From assembly GCA_964617695.1 (NCBI GenBank), contig CAZTYW010000023.1:1-28613 (forward strand): a DNA stretch of 28,613 nt. Reading direction: 5' to 3'. Under the pieces are notes generated by a model. The model did not search any database. It was not told the DNA's origin and saw only the letters and a program-made list of their open reading frames with translations. This DNA comes from CAZTYW01 sp964617695. GTDB taxonomy: Bacteria; Chloroflexota; Dehalococcoidia; UBA2247; RBG-13-53-26. Made by a program: the position numbers and the translations under genes. Below, piece by piece: positions 1 through 7,849 of the stretch. The stretch's first letter is position 1; every line of letters starts with the position of its first letter.

Positions 1-310
1 CCGCCTGGAAGGACGTGCCCCTCCATGAATTTACACACTTCTCTTGACACTACCCGGACTGCCAAGAGTGGCGGATGAAGAGTGCCTGCTTTGGCACTGT
101 GCCGATACCATAACAGGAAGGGCAGTATGCCAGGCTGCTGGGGCAGCGCACAGTCAACATCTCAGGACAACAGGTCGGCTGCGCGTCTGTTTTACAGATC
201 AGGATTCAAGTTGCGGAGCACGCGAATGGCCGCTGTTCACCGTCCGTCGGGCGCTCTTGACCCCTTGCTCGAAGACTGTGATAGAATCGGATCGGAGGGC
301 CGCAACGAAG
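1..310. other. Leader region without recognisable gene
   Basis: No protein I recognise is encoded here in any frame. The dnaJ reading frame stays open upstream to about position 44, but that stretch has no J-protein character and is treated as non-coding. An inverted repeat AGTGCC (81-86) / GGCACT (93-98) with a 6-base loop is present. It has no T tract, so it is not a clear terminator. A short tail of an upstream gene ending near the left edge cannot be excluded. Confidence 0.4.
257..287 (+). promoter_or_regulatory. Putative dnaJ promoter, extended -10
   Basis: TTGACC at 257-262 and TAGAAT at 282-287 are separated by 19 bases. The -10 box is preceded by TG plus one base (TGATAGAAT), an extended -10, which can compensate for the long spacer. 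Transcription would start near 294, only about 17 bases before the GTG start. This is inferred from sequence alone. No CIRCE (HrcA) operator was seen. Confidence 0.35.
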
Positions 311-1435
311 GTGGCTGTACGTAAAGACTATTATGAGGTGCTTGGCGTGCCCCATGACGCCACCACCGAGGAGATCAAGAAAGCCTTCAGGAGGCTGGCT
401 TTCGAGTCCCATCCAGATCGCAATCCCGAGGATGGTGCGGCTGAAAGGTTCAAAGAGATAAACGAGGCCTATGAGGTACTGGGGGACACCAACAAGCGGG
501 CACAGTATGACCGTCGGGAGTACTGGGGCGATGGACGGGGCTTCGCGGGTTTCGACGATTTCGTGAGCGATCTGGGCGACATTTTCGAGGCCTTCTTCGG
601 CGGTGCTGCGGCAACAAGATCGAGGAGTCGCGCCCCGAGGCCAGGCGCCGACCTGGGCTGCGAGGCCACCGTCACCTTCGAAGAGGCAGCTTTTGGCTGC
701 GAGAAACGTATAGAAGTCGTCAGGGCTGAGACCTGTTCCTTCTGTCGTGGTCGGGGCAGCGAACCAGGAAGGCGACCGCTAACATGTCCAAGCTGCAATG
801 GCATGGGAGAGGTGCGGCGCGTACAACAAAGCTTGTTCGGGCGTTTTGTGAACGTGGTTGTGTGTGAGCGCTGTCACGGCGAGGGCACGATTGTGGCCCG
901 GGCGTGCAACAAATGTCGAGGCACGGGAAGGGACCGCAGAAGTTGCACGCTGAAGGTCAAGATACCTGCCGGTGTGGATGATGGCTCACAGGTCTGCCTC
1001 AGGGGCGAGGGGGAAGCGGGGGTGTGGGGTGGCCCGCCTGGCGATCTGTACTGTACTGTGTCCGTACAGAAGCACAAGTTGTTTGAGCGTGATGGTAACA
1101 ATGTGCTTTTCGAGTTGCCGTTGAACTTCGCTCAGGCAGCCCTGGGGGACGAGGTCGAGGTACCAACTCTGGATGGCCTTGAAGTCGTCGGCATAAGTCC
1201 GGGCACTCAGACTGGTGAGGTCTTGCGCCTCAAGGGAAAAGGCATACCTTTTCTGCATCGTGCGGGGCGAGGTGACCAACTGATCAAGATAAGAGTCGTC
1301 ACTCCAGAGGAACTTAGCGAAGAGCAGCGAAGGCTGTTTGTTGAACTGTCTCGAACCCTGGGCCAGGCCAAAGCGGGTGGGCGGGGTGGCAGGGGGCTGT
1401 TCGGCCGGATAAGGAAGACCTCAACCGAGGACTGA
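311..1435 (+). CDS. dnaJ: Molecular chaperone DnaJ (Hsp40)
   Basis: This is the cytosolic co-chaperone that delivers unfolded proteins to DnaK and stimulates its ATPase. The 374-residue product has the full type I layout. A J domain occupies about residues 5-70, with HPD at 34-36, followed by a short Gly/Phe segment at 72-98. Four zinc-binding CxxCxGxG repeats start at Cys142, Cys159, Cys185 and Cys199, and a C-terminal substrate-binding domain follows. The GTG at 311 is chosen because the protein then begins VAVRKDYYEVLG, the usual DnaJ N-terminus, and GGAGGG lies at 294-299. The open frame extends much further upstream but without homology. No grpE or dnaK is seen beside it in the window. 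The gene converges on gpsA with only 7 bases between the stops. Confidence 0.95.
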   Translation: MAVRKDYYEVLGVPHDATTEEIKKAFRRLAFESHPDRNPEDGAAERFKEINEAYEVLGDTNKRAQYDRREYWGDGRGFAGFDDFVSDLGDIFEAFFGGAAATRSRSRAPRPGADLGCEATVTFEEAAFGCEKRIEVVRAETCSFCRGRGSEPGRRPLTCPSCNGMGEVRRVQQSLFGRFVNVVVCERCHGEGTIVARACNKCRGTGRDRRSCTLKVKIPAGVDDGSQVCLRGEGEAGVWGGPPGDLYCTVSVQKHKLFERDGNNVLFELPLNFAQAALGDEVEVPTLDGLEVVGISPGTQTGEVLRLKGKGIPFLHRAGRGDQLIKIRVVTPEELSEEQRRLFVELSRTLGQAKAGGRGGRGLFGRIRKTSTED

Positions 1436-1456
1436 GGGCGCGCTACCTCAGTTCTT
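1427..1456. terminator. Bidirectional hairpin between dnaJ and gpsA
   Basis: ACTGAGG (1431-1437) and CCTCAGT (1446-1452) form a perfect 7-bp stem over an 8-base loop. Counting G-U pairs in one strand, the stem extends to 11 pairs (1427-1456). It contains the dnaJ TGA and the gpsA TAG. The position between convergent genes suggests a shared terminator. There is no long T tract on either side, so intrinsic termination would be inefficient or of an atypical kind. Confidence 0.45.
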
Positions 1457-2540
1457 CAATACCTGGCAGCCAACTGGGTGGCCGGTGCCATCTGGTTCGG
1501 ACATAGTCCAGCATGAAGCGCAGCAGCTTGGTAATCTCGAGAGATTTCCCGTCCAGCGGGTACTCCACCAGCTCAGCTGCCGCCTTTCGTACGTCGGATC
1601 CCTCGTAGATCACCTTGTAGATCTGCTCGATGATCGGTAGGTTCAGGCCCGCCTTCTGGCCAAGCTGCCGGGCGGCAAAGGCGGTGCTGACGCCTTCAGC
1701 CACATGAGGCATCGAGTCCTGTATCTCTTTCAGGGTACGTCCTTTGGCGAGCTCGTTTCCCACGTAGAAGTTGCGACTGGATGGGCTGAAGCAGGTGACT
1801 ACCAGGTCGCCAAGACCGCTCAATCCGATAAACGTAAGGGGGTTTGCCCCGAAGGTGGTACCCAGGACTATGATCTCACTCAGCCCACGAATTATTAAGG
1901 CTGCCTTGGCGTTGTTTCCGGTGCCCAATCCGTCAATCATGCCGACGCCCAGGGAGATAACGTTCTTCAGCGCTCCGCCGAGTTCGACTCCGATCATGTC
2001 CGTGCTGGTGAAGACGTAGAAGTTGTTTGAGTTGAGGAGCTGCTGTGCTCTCTCTGCCAGGGCTACATCGCGGGCAGCAACCACGGTGACTGAAAGCAGT
2101 CCCTGGGCGGCCTCTTTGGCCATGTTGGGGCCGGAGACGACGCAAATATTGGGGTGCAGGTCAGGGTCGAGCTCTTCAGCTATCACCTGTGACATGCGTT
2201 TGCCGCTGCCCACCTCCAGCCCTTTGGTGGCGCTGGCAATAAGTGGCGCATCATTCAAGCACACCTTGAGTTGCCGTACATTGCGGCGCATGGTGTCAGA
2301 TGGTACGGCCAGGATGATCAGGTCTGCCTTGTCTGTTGCCTCTTCCAAAGACTGGGTGGCGGTGAGGCGGGGAGGAAAAGGAAATCCAGGCAGATAGGTC
2401 ACGTTTTCCCTCGCCTGGTTGAGCTTGTTAGCCGTTTCCTCGTCCCTTGTCCAGAGCCTTACGGCGTGTCCCTTGCGGGCGAGGATTATTGCTAAGGCCG
2501 TGCCCCAACTACCATTCCCGATGATAGCTGCCTTTGGCAT
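1443..2540 (-). CDS. gpsA: Glycerol-3-phosphate dehydrogenase [NAD(P)+]
   Basis: The enzyme reduces dihydroxyacetone phosphate to sn-glycerol 3-phosphate, the backbone for phospholipids. The 365-residue protein starts MPKAAIIGNGSWGTALA, with the GxGxxG dinucleotide-binding loop at residues 8-13. It keeps the GPNMAKE motif (137-143) and the GGALKN segment with the catalytic lysine at 192. The ATG at 2540 is preferred over an upstream start at 2639 because the additional 33 residues are not conserved-looking and GGAG lies just upstream. It is the last gene of the minus-strand cluster, 10 bases after plsY. PlsY consumes the acyl acceptor that GpsA makes, so the two form a functional pair. The C-terminus is some 25-30 residues longer than in E. 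coli. Confidence 0.95.
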   Translation of the reverse strand: MPKAAIIGNGSWGTALAIILARKGHAVRLWTRDEETANKLNQARENVTYLPGFPFPPRLTATQSLEEATDKADLIILAVPSDTMRRNVRQLKVCLNDAPLIASATKGLEVGSGKRMSQVIAEELDPDLHPNICVVSGPNMAKEAAQGLLSVTVVAARDVALAERAQQLLNSNNFYVFTSTDMIGVELGGALKNVISLGVGMIDGLGTGNNAKAALIIRGLSEIIVLGTTFGANPLTFIGLSGLGDLVVTCFSPSSRNFYVGNELAKGRTLKEIQDSMPHVAEGVSTAFAARQLGQKAGLNLPIIEQIYKVIYEGSDVRKAAAELVEYPLDGKSLEITKLLRFMLDYVRTRWHRPPSWLPGIEELR

Positions 2541-2550
2541 TCTTGCTCCT

Positions 2551-3195
2551 TCAACGATGCATCCCCTGCGCCTCTCTCTTCTCGGCCGGTTCGCCAATGC
2601 GGCGCTCCGTCCCAACGCAAAGTCGTTGTATATTATCACGATGTTGGAGTAAAATCAAGCCCCCGCCGACCGCAGCATATATGAAATATTCTGACGGCTG
2701 CGCTCCCAGGAGATATAACACGAGCATTGAGACAGTCGAGCAGAAGGCTACGAATATTGCGGCCAGGGACATGTAACGTGTTGAAGCGGCTACAACCAGT
2801 CCGATCCCGGGCCCGCAAGCCAACGCAACAGGCCAGTACATGGCCAGCATCCCCCCGACGTAGGGGCCAACTCCCCGCCCTCCGCGGAACTTGGCGTAGA
2901 TCGGCCAGTTGTGTCCGCACACAGCCGCCAGGGCGGCGACGACCTGGGCGTCATGTCTGTGAAGCAGGACCCAGGCGATCAACACCGGGGCAGCCCCCTT
3001 GGTGACGTCAAACACTACGGTCAGAAGGCCTGCCCATGTGCCGGCGGTGCGCAGCACGTTGGTGGCTCCCGTCTTGCCGCTGCCGTAATCCCGGACATCT
3101 ACCCCCCGGAACAGCTTGGTGGTGATAATGCCGACTGGGATGGAACCCACCAGATAGCCGAGAAGGACAGCAACAGCGAAATTCAGAGCTACCAT
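2551..3195 (-). CDS. plsY: Glycerol-3-phosphate acyltransferase PlsY
   Basis: This integral membrane enzyme transfers an acyl group from acyl-phosphate to glycerol 3-phosphate, giving lysophosphatidate. The 214-residue protein is strongly hydrophobic, with about five membrane segments. It shows the PlsY family motifs: GSIPVG near residue 17, a GSGKTGATNVLRT motif near 38-50 (family GSGNxGATN), KGxxP-like KGAAP, and GHNWPIYAKFRGGRGVG near 93-109. The polar C-terminal tail is rich in Arg and Glu. The ATG at 3195 is followed at once by the first membrane helix; the ribosome binding site is weak. It lies between der (66-base gap) and gpsA (10-base gap). Confidence 0.93.
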   Translation of the reverse strand: MVALNFAVAVLLGYLVGSIPVGIITTKLFRGVDVRDYGSGKTGATNVLRTAGTWAGLLTVVFDVTKGAAPVLIAWVLLHRHDAQVVAALAAVCGHNWPIYAKFRGGRGVGPYVGGMLAMYWPVALACGPGIGLVVAASTRYMSLAAIFVAFCSTVSMLVLYLLGAQPSEYFIYAAVGGGLILLQHRDNIQRLCVGTERRIGEPAEKREAQGMHR

Positions 3196-3261
3196 AACGG
3201 TTTCGCCAGCGTCCTAGCAGGCATGACTGATGGGCGTGTTGACATCGTTGCGTAGCAACTC

Positions 3262-4596
3262 CTAGTCTTCTCGATGACTCTTGCCCTTTTTGCCCCGGCC
3301 TTTGAACATGAGACGAATGGGAGTGCCCTGGAAGCCGAGCGACTGCCGCAGCCTGTTCTCCAGGTACCGACTGTACGAGAAATGGACCAGCGAGGCATCG
3401 TTAACAGAAAAGACGAAGGTTGGTGGGTTGACGCCGGCTTGCTCGATGTTGAACACTTTGAGTTTCCTGGTTCCTTTTCTCGGTGGCAGGTGTGCTGCCA
3501 GGGCTTCCTTGAGTGTCATCTCCAACTCTGAGTTTGGCGGGCGCTTCAGCCTCTCCATGTAGACCTTCTTTGCCGTAGGGACTACTGTGTCCACCCCGTA
3601 TCCTGTCTTCGCAGAGAGAAACAAGATCTCAATGTATGGCATGAACCGTGTCCTTTGTCTTACCACGTCTGTCCAGAGGGCCACGTCTTGCACCTCGACC
3701 AGGTCCCATTTGTTGAGTCCGAGTATTGCTCCCTTGTAGCTCTGCCGAACGTAGCCGAGGATATGCATGTCTTGAGCGGTAATGCCCTCCACTGCGTCGG
3801 CCAAGAGCAAAGCGACGTCAGATCGCTCAATTGCGCTCTGTGTGCGCAAGGAACTGTAACGTTCGATTCCGGCCTCAATCCGGCCGCGCCGCCTCAGTCC
3901 GGCTGTGTCGATGAGGACCACGGTCTCGTCGTCGCAGCGCAAAACAGTGTCTACCGTATCTCGCGTGGTCCCGGGAGTATCATGAACGATGAGACGTTCC
4001 TGTCCCAGCAGGTTGTTTATCAGCAGCGACTTTCCAACGTTGGGCCGCCCCACGATGGCGACCTTCAGCGCTTCGGTTTCCGCAGGGCCGGGGGCCGTCG
4101 GCGGCAGGCAGGAGACGGCCTTCTCCATCAGCTCGTCGATCCCCTTGCCGTGATAGCCGCTGACGGGCACAGGATCGCCCATGCTCAGCTCGTAGAACTG
4201 GAATACATCGTTTCGTTGTATCGAGGTGTCTACCTTGTTTGCCACCAGCACAACCGGTTTCTTCGAGCGACGCAGGATGTCGGCTATTTCCTCGTCAGCC
4301 GGCGTCACCCCTTCCCTTGTGTCGACCAGGAAAATCACCACGTCAGCGGCAAGGATAGCCATCTCAACCTGATCTCTGACCTTCTGTCTGACAGAGGACT
4401 CTGGCCTTGGCTCGAACCCGCCGGAATCGACAACGGTGAAGTCCCGCCCTTCCCAGGAAACCCTGGCTTCGATCCTGTCCCGTGTGGTACCTGGCAGATG
4501 CTCAACGATGGCCCTTCTCTCGCCGACCAGGCGGTTGAACAAGGTGGACTTGCCCACATTTGGCCTTCCCACGATGGCCAGAACAGGTCTGTTCAC
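3262..4596 (-). CDS. der: Ribosome-associated GTPase Der (EngA)
   Basis: Der is a double-GTPase needed for maturation of the 50S ribosomal subunit. The 444-residue protein has two tandem G domains. The first has GRPNVGKS at 10-17 and NKVD at 120-123. The second has GRPNVGKS at 183-190 and NKWD at 295-298. A KH-like RNA-binding domain follows, and the basic tail ends KGRGKKGKSHRED. The start is a GTG at 4596 with a GGGGGA ribosome binding site about 5 bases upstream, and the next residues (NRPVLAIVG) begin the first G domain. It follows argF by 26 bases, so co-transcription is likely. Confidence 0.96.
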   Translation of the reverse strand: MNRPVLAIVGRPNVGKSTLFNRLVGERRAIVEHLPGTTRDRIEARVSWEGRDFTVVDSGGFEPRPESSVRQKVRDQVEMAILAADVVIFLVDTREGVTPADEEIADILRRSKKPVVLVANKVDTSIQRNDVFQFYELSMGDPVPVSGYHGKGIDELMEKAVSCLPPTAPGPAETEALKVAIVGRPNVGKSLLINNLLGQERLIVHDTPGTTRDTVDTVLRCDDETVVLIDTAGLRRRGRIEAGIERYSSLRTQSAIERSDVALLLADAVEGITAQDMHILGYVRQSYKGAILGLNKWDLVEVQDVALWTDVVRQRTRFMPYIEILFLSAKTGYGVDTVVPTAKKVYMERLKRPPNSELEMTLKEALAAHLPPRKGTRKLKVFNIEQAGVNPPTFVFSVNDASLVHFSYSRYLENRLRQSLGFQGTPIRLMFKGRGKKGKSHRED

Positions 4597-4622
4597 GTAT
4601 CCCCCATTGTCCGCTGTGATCT

Positions 4623-5540
4623 CTAGTCACTCAGGATCCGCAACAAGATTGCCTTCTGGACGTGCAATCGGTTCTCTGCTTGGTCGAAGACCACAGACTG
4701 ACGGCAATCCAGGAGACCCTCAGCTATCTCTTCTCCGTGGTGGGCAGGTAGAGGATGCATGAACAGGGCGTCGTCCCTGGCCAGCGCTAGCAGCTCGGCA
4801 TCAACCTGATAGGAAGCAAAGGCACGGCGGCGAGCTTCTGCTTCGGTCTCCTGACCCATGCTGGTCCACACATCGGTATACACGACGTCCGCGTCTTTCA
4901 CTGCCAGGCGGGCATCCGAGGTGAGGCGTATGTCTGCTTTGGTTTGCGCCGCAAGCTCCCTTGCCTTCTCCACGATCGAATCATCGAGCTGGTACCCGGC
5001 TGGGGAAGCCATGGAGAAGTTCATTCCTGTCAAAGAGGCTGCCAGCAGCAAGCTCCTGGCTACGTTGTTGCCATCGCCGACGTAGCAGAGATTCAAGCCT
5101 TGAAGTTTGCCCTTATTCTCGAAAACTGTGAGCATGTCACCCAATGCCTGGCACGGGTGTTCGTAGTCGGAAAGGGCGTTGATGACCGGTACATCCGCCT
5201 GCCGGGCAAGTTCTTTGAGAGTGCCGTGTGAGAAGGTCCGAGCCGCGATAGCGCTGACGTAGCGGCTGAGCGTCCGCGCCACATCTGGCACGCTTTCTCT
5301 CTTTCCCAGTTTTACCTCGTCCGGGGAAAGGTAGATGACATGTCCCCCCAGTTGCCACATGGCCACGTCAAAGCTTACTCTTGTACGGAGGGAAGGTTTC
5401 TCAAAGAGGAGAGCCAGGACTTTGTGCTTGAGGTACGGCCGTGGTATCTCGTGCTTCAGGCCAGTGGCCTTTTCGATAAGCCCCCAGATGTCATCGGTGG
5501 TAAGGTCCGCTACTGAGAGCAGACTTGATGGAGTTGCCAA
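4623..5540 (-). CDS. argF: Ornithine carbamoyltransferase
   Basis: The enzyme makes citrulline from ornithine and carbamoyl phosphate in arginine biosynthesis. The 305-residue protein has the carbamoyl-phosphate motif SLRTR at 50-54, HPCQ at 128-131, and the SMG loop in DVWTSMG near 223-229. The ornithine-side motif, normally HCLPA, reads HPLPA at 262-266 (Pro codon at 4752-4754), and the next residues are HHGEE. HPLP is the form found in aspartate carbamoyltransferases, but the SMG loop supports the ornithine class. The start is a TTG at 5540 with AGAAGG upstream; it lies inside guaB3, giving a 31-base overlap and probable translational coupling. A related transcarbamylase with a different acceptor is possible. 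Confidence 0.87.
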   Translation of the reverse strand: MATPSSLLSVADLTTDDIWGLIEKATGLKHEIPRPYLKHKVLALLFEKPSLRTRVSFDVAMWQLGGHVIYLSPDEVKLGKRESVPDVARTLSRYVSAIAARTFSHGTLKELARQADVPVINALSDYEHPCQALGDMLTVFENKGKLQGLNLCYVGDGNNVARSLLLAASLTGMNFSMASPAGYQLDDSIVEKARELAAQTKADIRLTSDARLAVKDADVVYTDVWTSMGQETEAEARRRAFASYQVDAELLALARDDALFMHPLPAHHGEEIAEGLLDCRQSVVFDQAENRLHVQKAILLRILSD

Positions 5541-6658
5541 GATTTGCCTTCTGTTGTTATCGCTGGTGCGATTACCATCTCAACTTGATGCATTTCGGCA
5601 ATGGTGGCAGCGCCACAAACACCCATTGCAGTCCTCAGAGCGCCGATCAGGTTCTGGGTCCCATCGCTGACCGTTGAAGGACCGAAAAGGATCCTCTCCA
5701 GCGGAGCACGGGTCTCCACCTTGATCCGCCTACCTCGAGGCAGTGCGGGATGAGGACTTGCCATGCCCCAATGGTAGCCCCCGGCCGGTGCCTCTTCGGT
5801 CTGGGCAAGAATGGCGCCCAACATGACAGCGTCAGCGCCAGCGGCAAAGGCCTTGCACAGGTCGCTTCCCGAATGGATGCCCCCATCGGTGATAATACCG
5901 ACATATCTTCCTGTTTCCTTGAAATACTGGTCTCTGGCTGCAGCGCAGTCAATGGTAGCGGTCACCTGAGGTACACCTATGCCCAGCACCTGTCTGGTGG
6001 TGCATGTTGCCCCAGGACCGACTCCGACAAGCAGGGCAGATATACCCGTTTTCATAATCTCGAAAGCCGCGCTGTAGCTGACGCAGTTTCCCACCACAAC
6101 CGGCATGGATAGAGACTGGGACAGTTCCTCAAAGATCAGGCCCCTGGGGCTCTTCGAGAAATGACGGGCTGTTGTCACAGTCGACTGGACAACCAGCACG
6201 TCGCCTCCTGCTTCAGCAACAAGGGGACCGAATTTCTTGGTGTTAGCCGGCGTAACCGAGACGGCGCAGACTCCACCTTTTTGCTTGATCGACTGGACAC
6301 GCTCCCCAATCAGACGCTCTTCTATTGGCTGAGAGTAGACTTTCTGCAGCAAGGACGTAACCTCGTTGGCAGGTGCTCGGGTGATCTCAGCCAGAATCTC
6401 CGCTGGATCGTCGTAGCGGGTTTGGACGCCCTCCGTGTTGAGAACCGCCAGTCCACCGAACTTGCTGAACAGGACAGCGAAGTCGGGATCCACGACGGCG
6501 TCCATGGCCGCTGCCAGAATAGGGATGGAGAAGGTCAGGTCGCCCAGCCTGAGACTGATGTCTGTCTGTTCGGGGTTGATAGTGCTATCGCCAGGCACTA
6601 TGGCCACCTCGTCAAAGCCGTAGGAGCGCCTCATCTCCTTGCCTTTGTGAACAGACAT
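5510..6658 (-). CDS. guaB3: GuaB3-type IMP dehydrogenase family protein
   Basis: This belongs to the IMP dehydrogenase/GMP reductase superfamily but has no CBS (Bateman) domain: the chain runs as one TIM barrel of 382 residues. It begins with a GKEMRRSYGFDEVAIVPG-like N-terminus typical of the GuaB3 subgroup. The catalytic-loop Cys is present at about residue 219 in GPGATCTTRQ, and the phosphate-binding part (TDGGIHSGSDLCKA) is intact. GuaB3 proteins were long annotated as IMP dehydrogenase; I recall reports that cyanobacterial members act as GMP reductases, so the direction of the reaction is not settled here. The ATG at 6658 is chosen for its GGAGGGGAAGGAG upstream. It is the first gene of the minus-strand cluster and overlaps argF by 31 bases. 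Confidence 0.88.
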   Translation of the reverse strand: MSVHKGKEMRRSYGFDEVAIVPGDSTINPEQTDISLRLGDLTFSIPILAAAMDAVVDPDFAVLFSKFGGLAVLNTEGVQTRYDDPAEILAEITRAPANEVTSLLQKVYSQPIEERLIGERVQSIKQKGGVCAVSVTPANTKKFGPLVAEAGGDVLVVQSTVTTARHFSKSPRGLIFEELSQSLSMPVVVGNCVSYSAAFEIMKTGISALLVGVGPGATCTTRQVLGIGVPQVTATIDCAAARDQYFKETGRYVGIITDGGIHSGSDLCKAFAAGADAVMLGAILAQTEEAPAGGYHWGMASPHPALPRGRRIKVETRAPLERILFGPSTVSDGTQNLIGALRTAMGVCGAATIAEMHQVEMVIAPAITTEGKSWQLHQVCSQ

Positions 6659-6700
6659 GCTCCTTCCCCTCCGAGGTGTCGCTGGGATATTTTGACCCAC

Positions 6701-6729
6701 AATATATCAGAGGGCATCTGCAAAGTCAA
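6701..6729 (-). promoter_or_regulatory. Sigma70-type promoter of the guaB3-argF-der-plsY-gpsA cluster
   Basis: On the minus strand TTGACT (complement of 6724-6729) and TATATT (complement of 6701-6706) are separated by exactly 17 bases. Transcription would start near 6694, about 36 bases before the guaB3 ATG. This is the best-matching promoter in the left half of the window. The five genes downstream are close together and co-oriented. Confidence 0.65.
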
Positions 6730-6891
6730 CAAACCTCACCGCAGGCCGGCCGCGGCAATCTGTTGCCTTTCTCACCGCCTGCTGATGGCTGCCCGCTTGC
6801 GGGGTGATCAAGGTTCTACATGGAGCCGTCCTGGAAGCGCCAAGGATTTCATTGCAGGAACGATTATGCTAAGCTTCCAACAACAAAGGCC

Positions 6892-7713
6892 ATGGCTGTC
6901 CTGTATCTCGTGGCAACCCCCATAGGAAACCTGGAAGACATCACGCTGCGGGCTCTCCGCATGCTCAAAGATGTGGGGCTCATTGCAGCCGAGGACACGC
7001 GCAAGACAAGGCGACTGCTCGCCGCCTACGGGATCAAGACCCCGCTAACTAGCTACCATGAGCACAACAGCAAGGCCAAGCTGGGCTACATTCTGGAGCG
7101 CCTGCAGCAGATGGACGTGGCCCTGGTGTCTGAGGCGGGGATGCCCGGACTGAGTGATCCAGGTTACGAGCTTGTGGTGGCGGCCGCCGAGCGTGGCATC
7201 GCTGTAGTACCTATCCCAGGTGCTTCCGTAGTGCTCACAGCGCTGGCAGTATCGGCTTTGCCGATCCATCAGTTCACCTATCTCGGCTTCCTCGCCCGAA
7301 GGAGAGGGGACAGGATCCGCCTGTTGAGGTCCGTTGCTGCCGATCCCCGGACCATGGTGATACTTGAGTCGCCCCACCGTCTTCTGGCTACATTGAACGA
7401 CCTGGCGGACGTCCTGGGGGATAGAAGGATCGCCGTATGCCGGGAGCTGACCAAGTTGTATGAAGAGGTCTTTCGAGGGACCATCAGCGAAGCCGTCGAG
7501 CACTTCCAGCAGCCTCGGGGCGAATTCACCCTCGTGGTCGAGGGTGCCAAGCCTTCCAGGGTGTCTTTGCCACCTGCTGAGGTAGAAGAGCAGCTTCGGA
7601 ATCTTCACCACAGCGGCCTTTCTGCAAAAGATGCCGTCTCGCAGCTATCGGTCACAACCGGACTGTCGAGAAAGGAGCTGTATCGAATCTGGCTGACAAT
7701 CAAAGGAGCTTGA
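6892..7713 (+). CDS. rsmI: 16S rRNA 2'-O-methyltransferase RsmI
   Basis: RsmI uses S-adenosylmethionine to methylate the ribose of cytidine 1402 (E. coli numbering) in 16S rRNA. The 273-residue protein begins MAVLYLVATPIGNLEDITLR, the characteristic N-terminus, followed by AAEDTRKTRRLL and the SEAGMPGLSDPG and IPGASVVLTALAVS segments of the tetrapyrrole-methylase fold. The C-terminal helical part ends with GLSRKELYRIWL, which is typical of full-length RsmI. The ATG at 6892 is preferred to an upstream in-frame ATG at 6820 because the additional residues do not resemble the family. Only a weak AAAGG precedes it. It diverges from guaB3. Confidence 0.95.
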   Translation: MAVLYLVATPIGNLEDITLRALRMLKDVGLIAAEDTRKTRRLLAAYGIKTPLTSYHEHNSKAKLGYILERLQQMDVALVSEAGMPGLSDPGYELVVAAAERGIAVVPIPGASVVLTALAVSALPIHQFTYLGFLARRRGDRIRLLRSVAADPRTMVILESPHRLLATLNDLADVLGDRRIAVCRELTKLYEEVFRGTISEAVEHFQQPRGEFTLVVEGAKPSRVSLPPAEVEEQLRNLHHSGLSAKDAVSQLSVTTGLSRKELYRIWLTIKGA

Positions 7714-7819
7714 CAAGACCGGCTCAGTGCGACCGGGATGTGACTTTCTGCGGCCGTTCGGGTGTGAAGTGCTCAATGCGACCTTCCTCAAATCTTCGTT
7801 ATGTTTCGAAGGCTAGTTA

Positions 7820-7828
7820 TGGTAGAAT
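7820..7828 (+). promoter_or_regulatory. Extended -10 element before metG
   Basis: TGGTAGAAT matches the extended -10 pattern TGnTAnnnT. It predicts a start near 7835, about 15 bases before the metG ATG. I see no convincing -35 box. The same TAGAAT hexamer occurs in the proposed dnaJ and DUF503 promoters. Confidence 0.35.
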
Positions 7829-7849
7829 TCCTGAAAGGGCTGGAATCTG

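Noticed and set aside
81..98. AGTGCC/GGCACT inverted repeat as a CIRCE (HrcA) operator before dnaJ.
   Set aside because: The arms and 6-base spacing do not match CIRCE (TTAGCACTC, 9-base spacer).
44..310. N-terminal extension of DnaJ by 89 residues.
   Set aside because: The additional part has no J-protein features, and a GTG with the expected N-terminus and a ribosome binding site lies at 311.
3655..4626. 323-residue open frame on the plus strand.
   Set aside because: It is antisense to der, with no recognisable domain.
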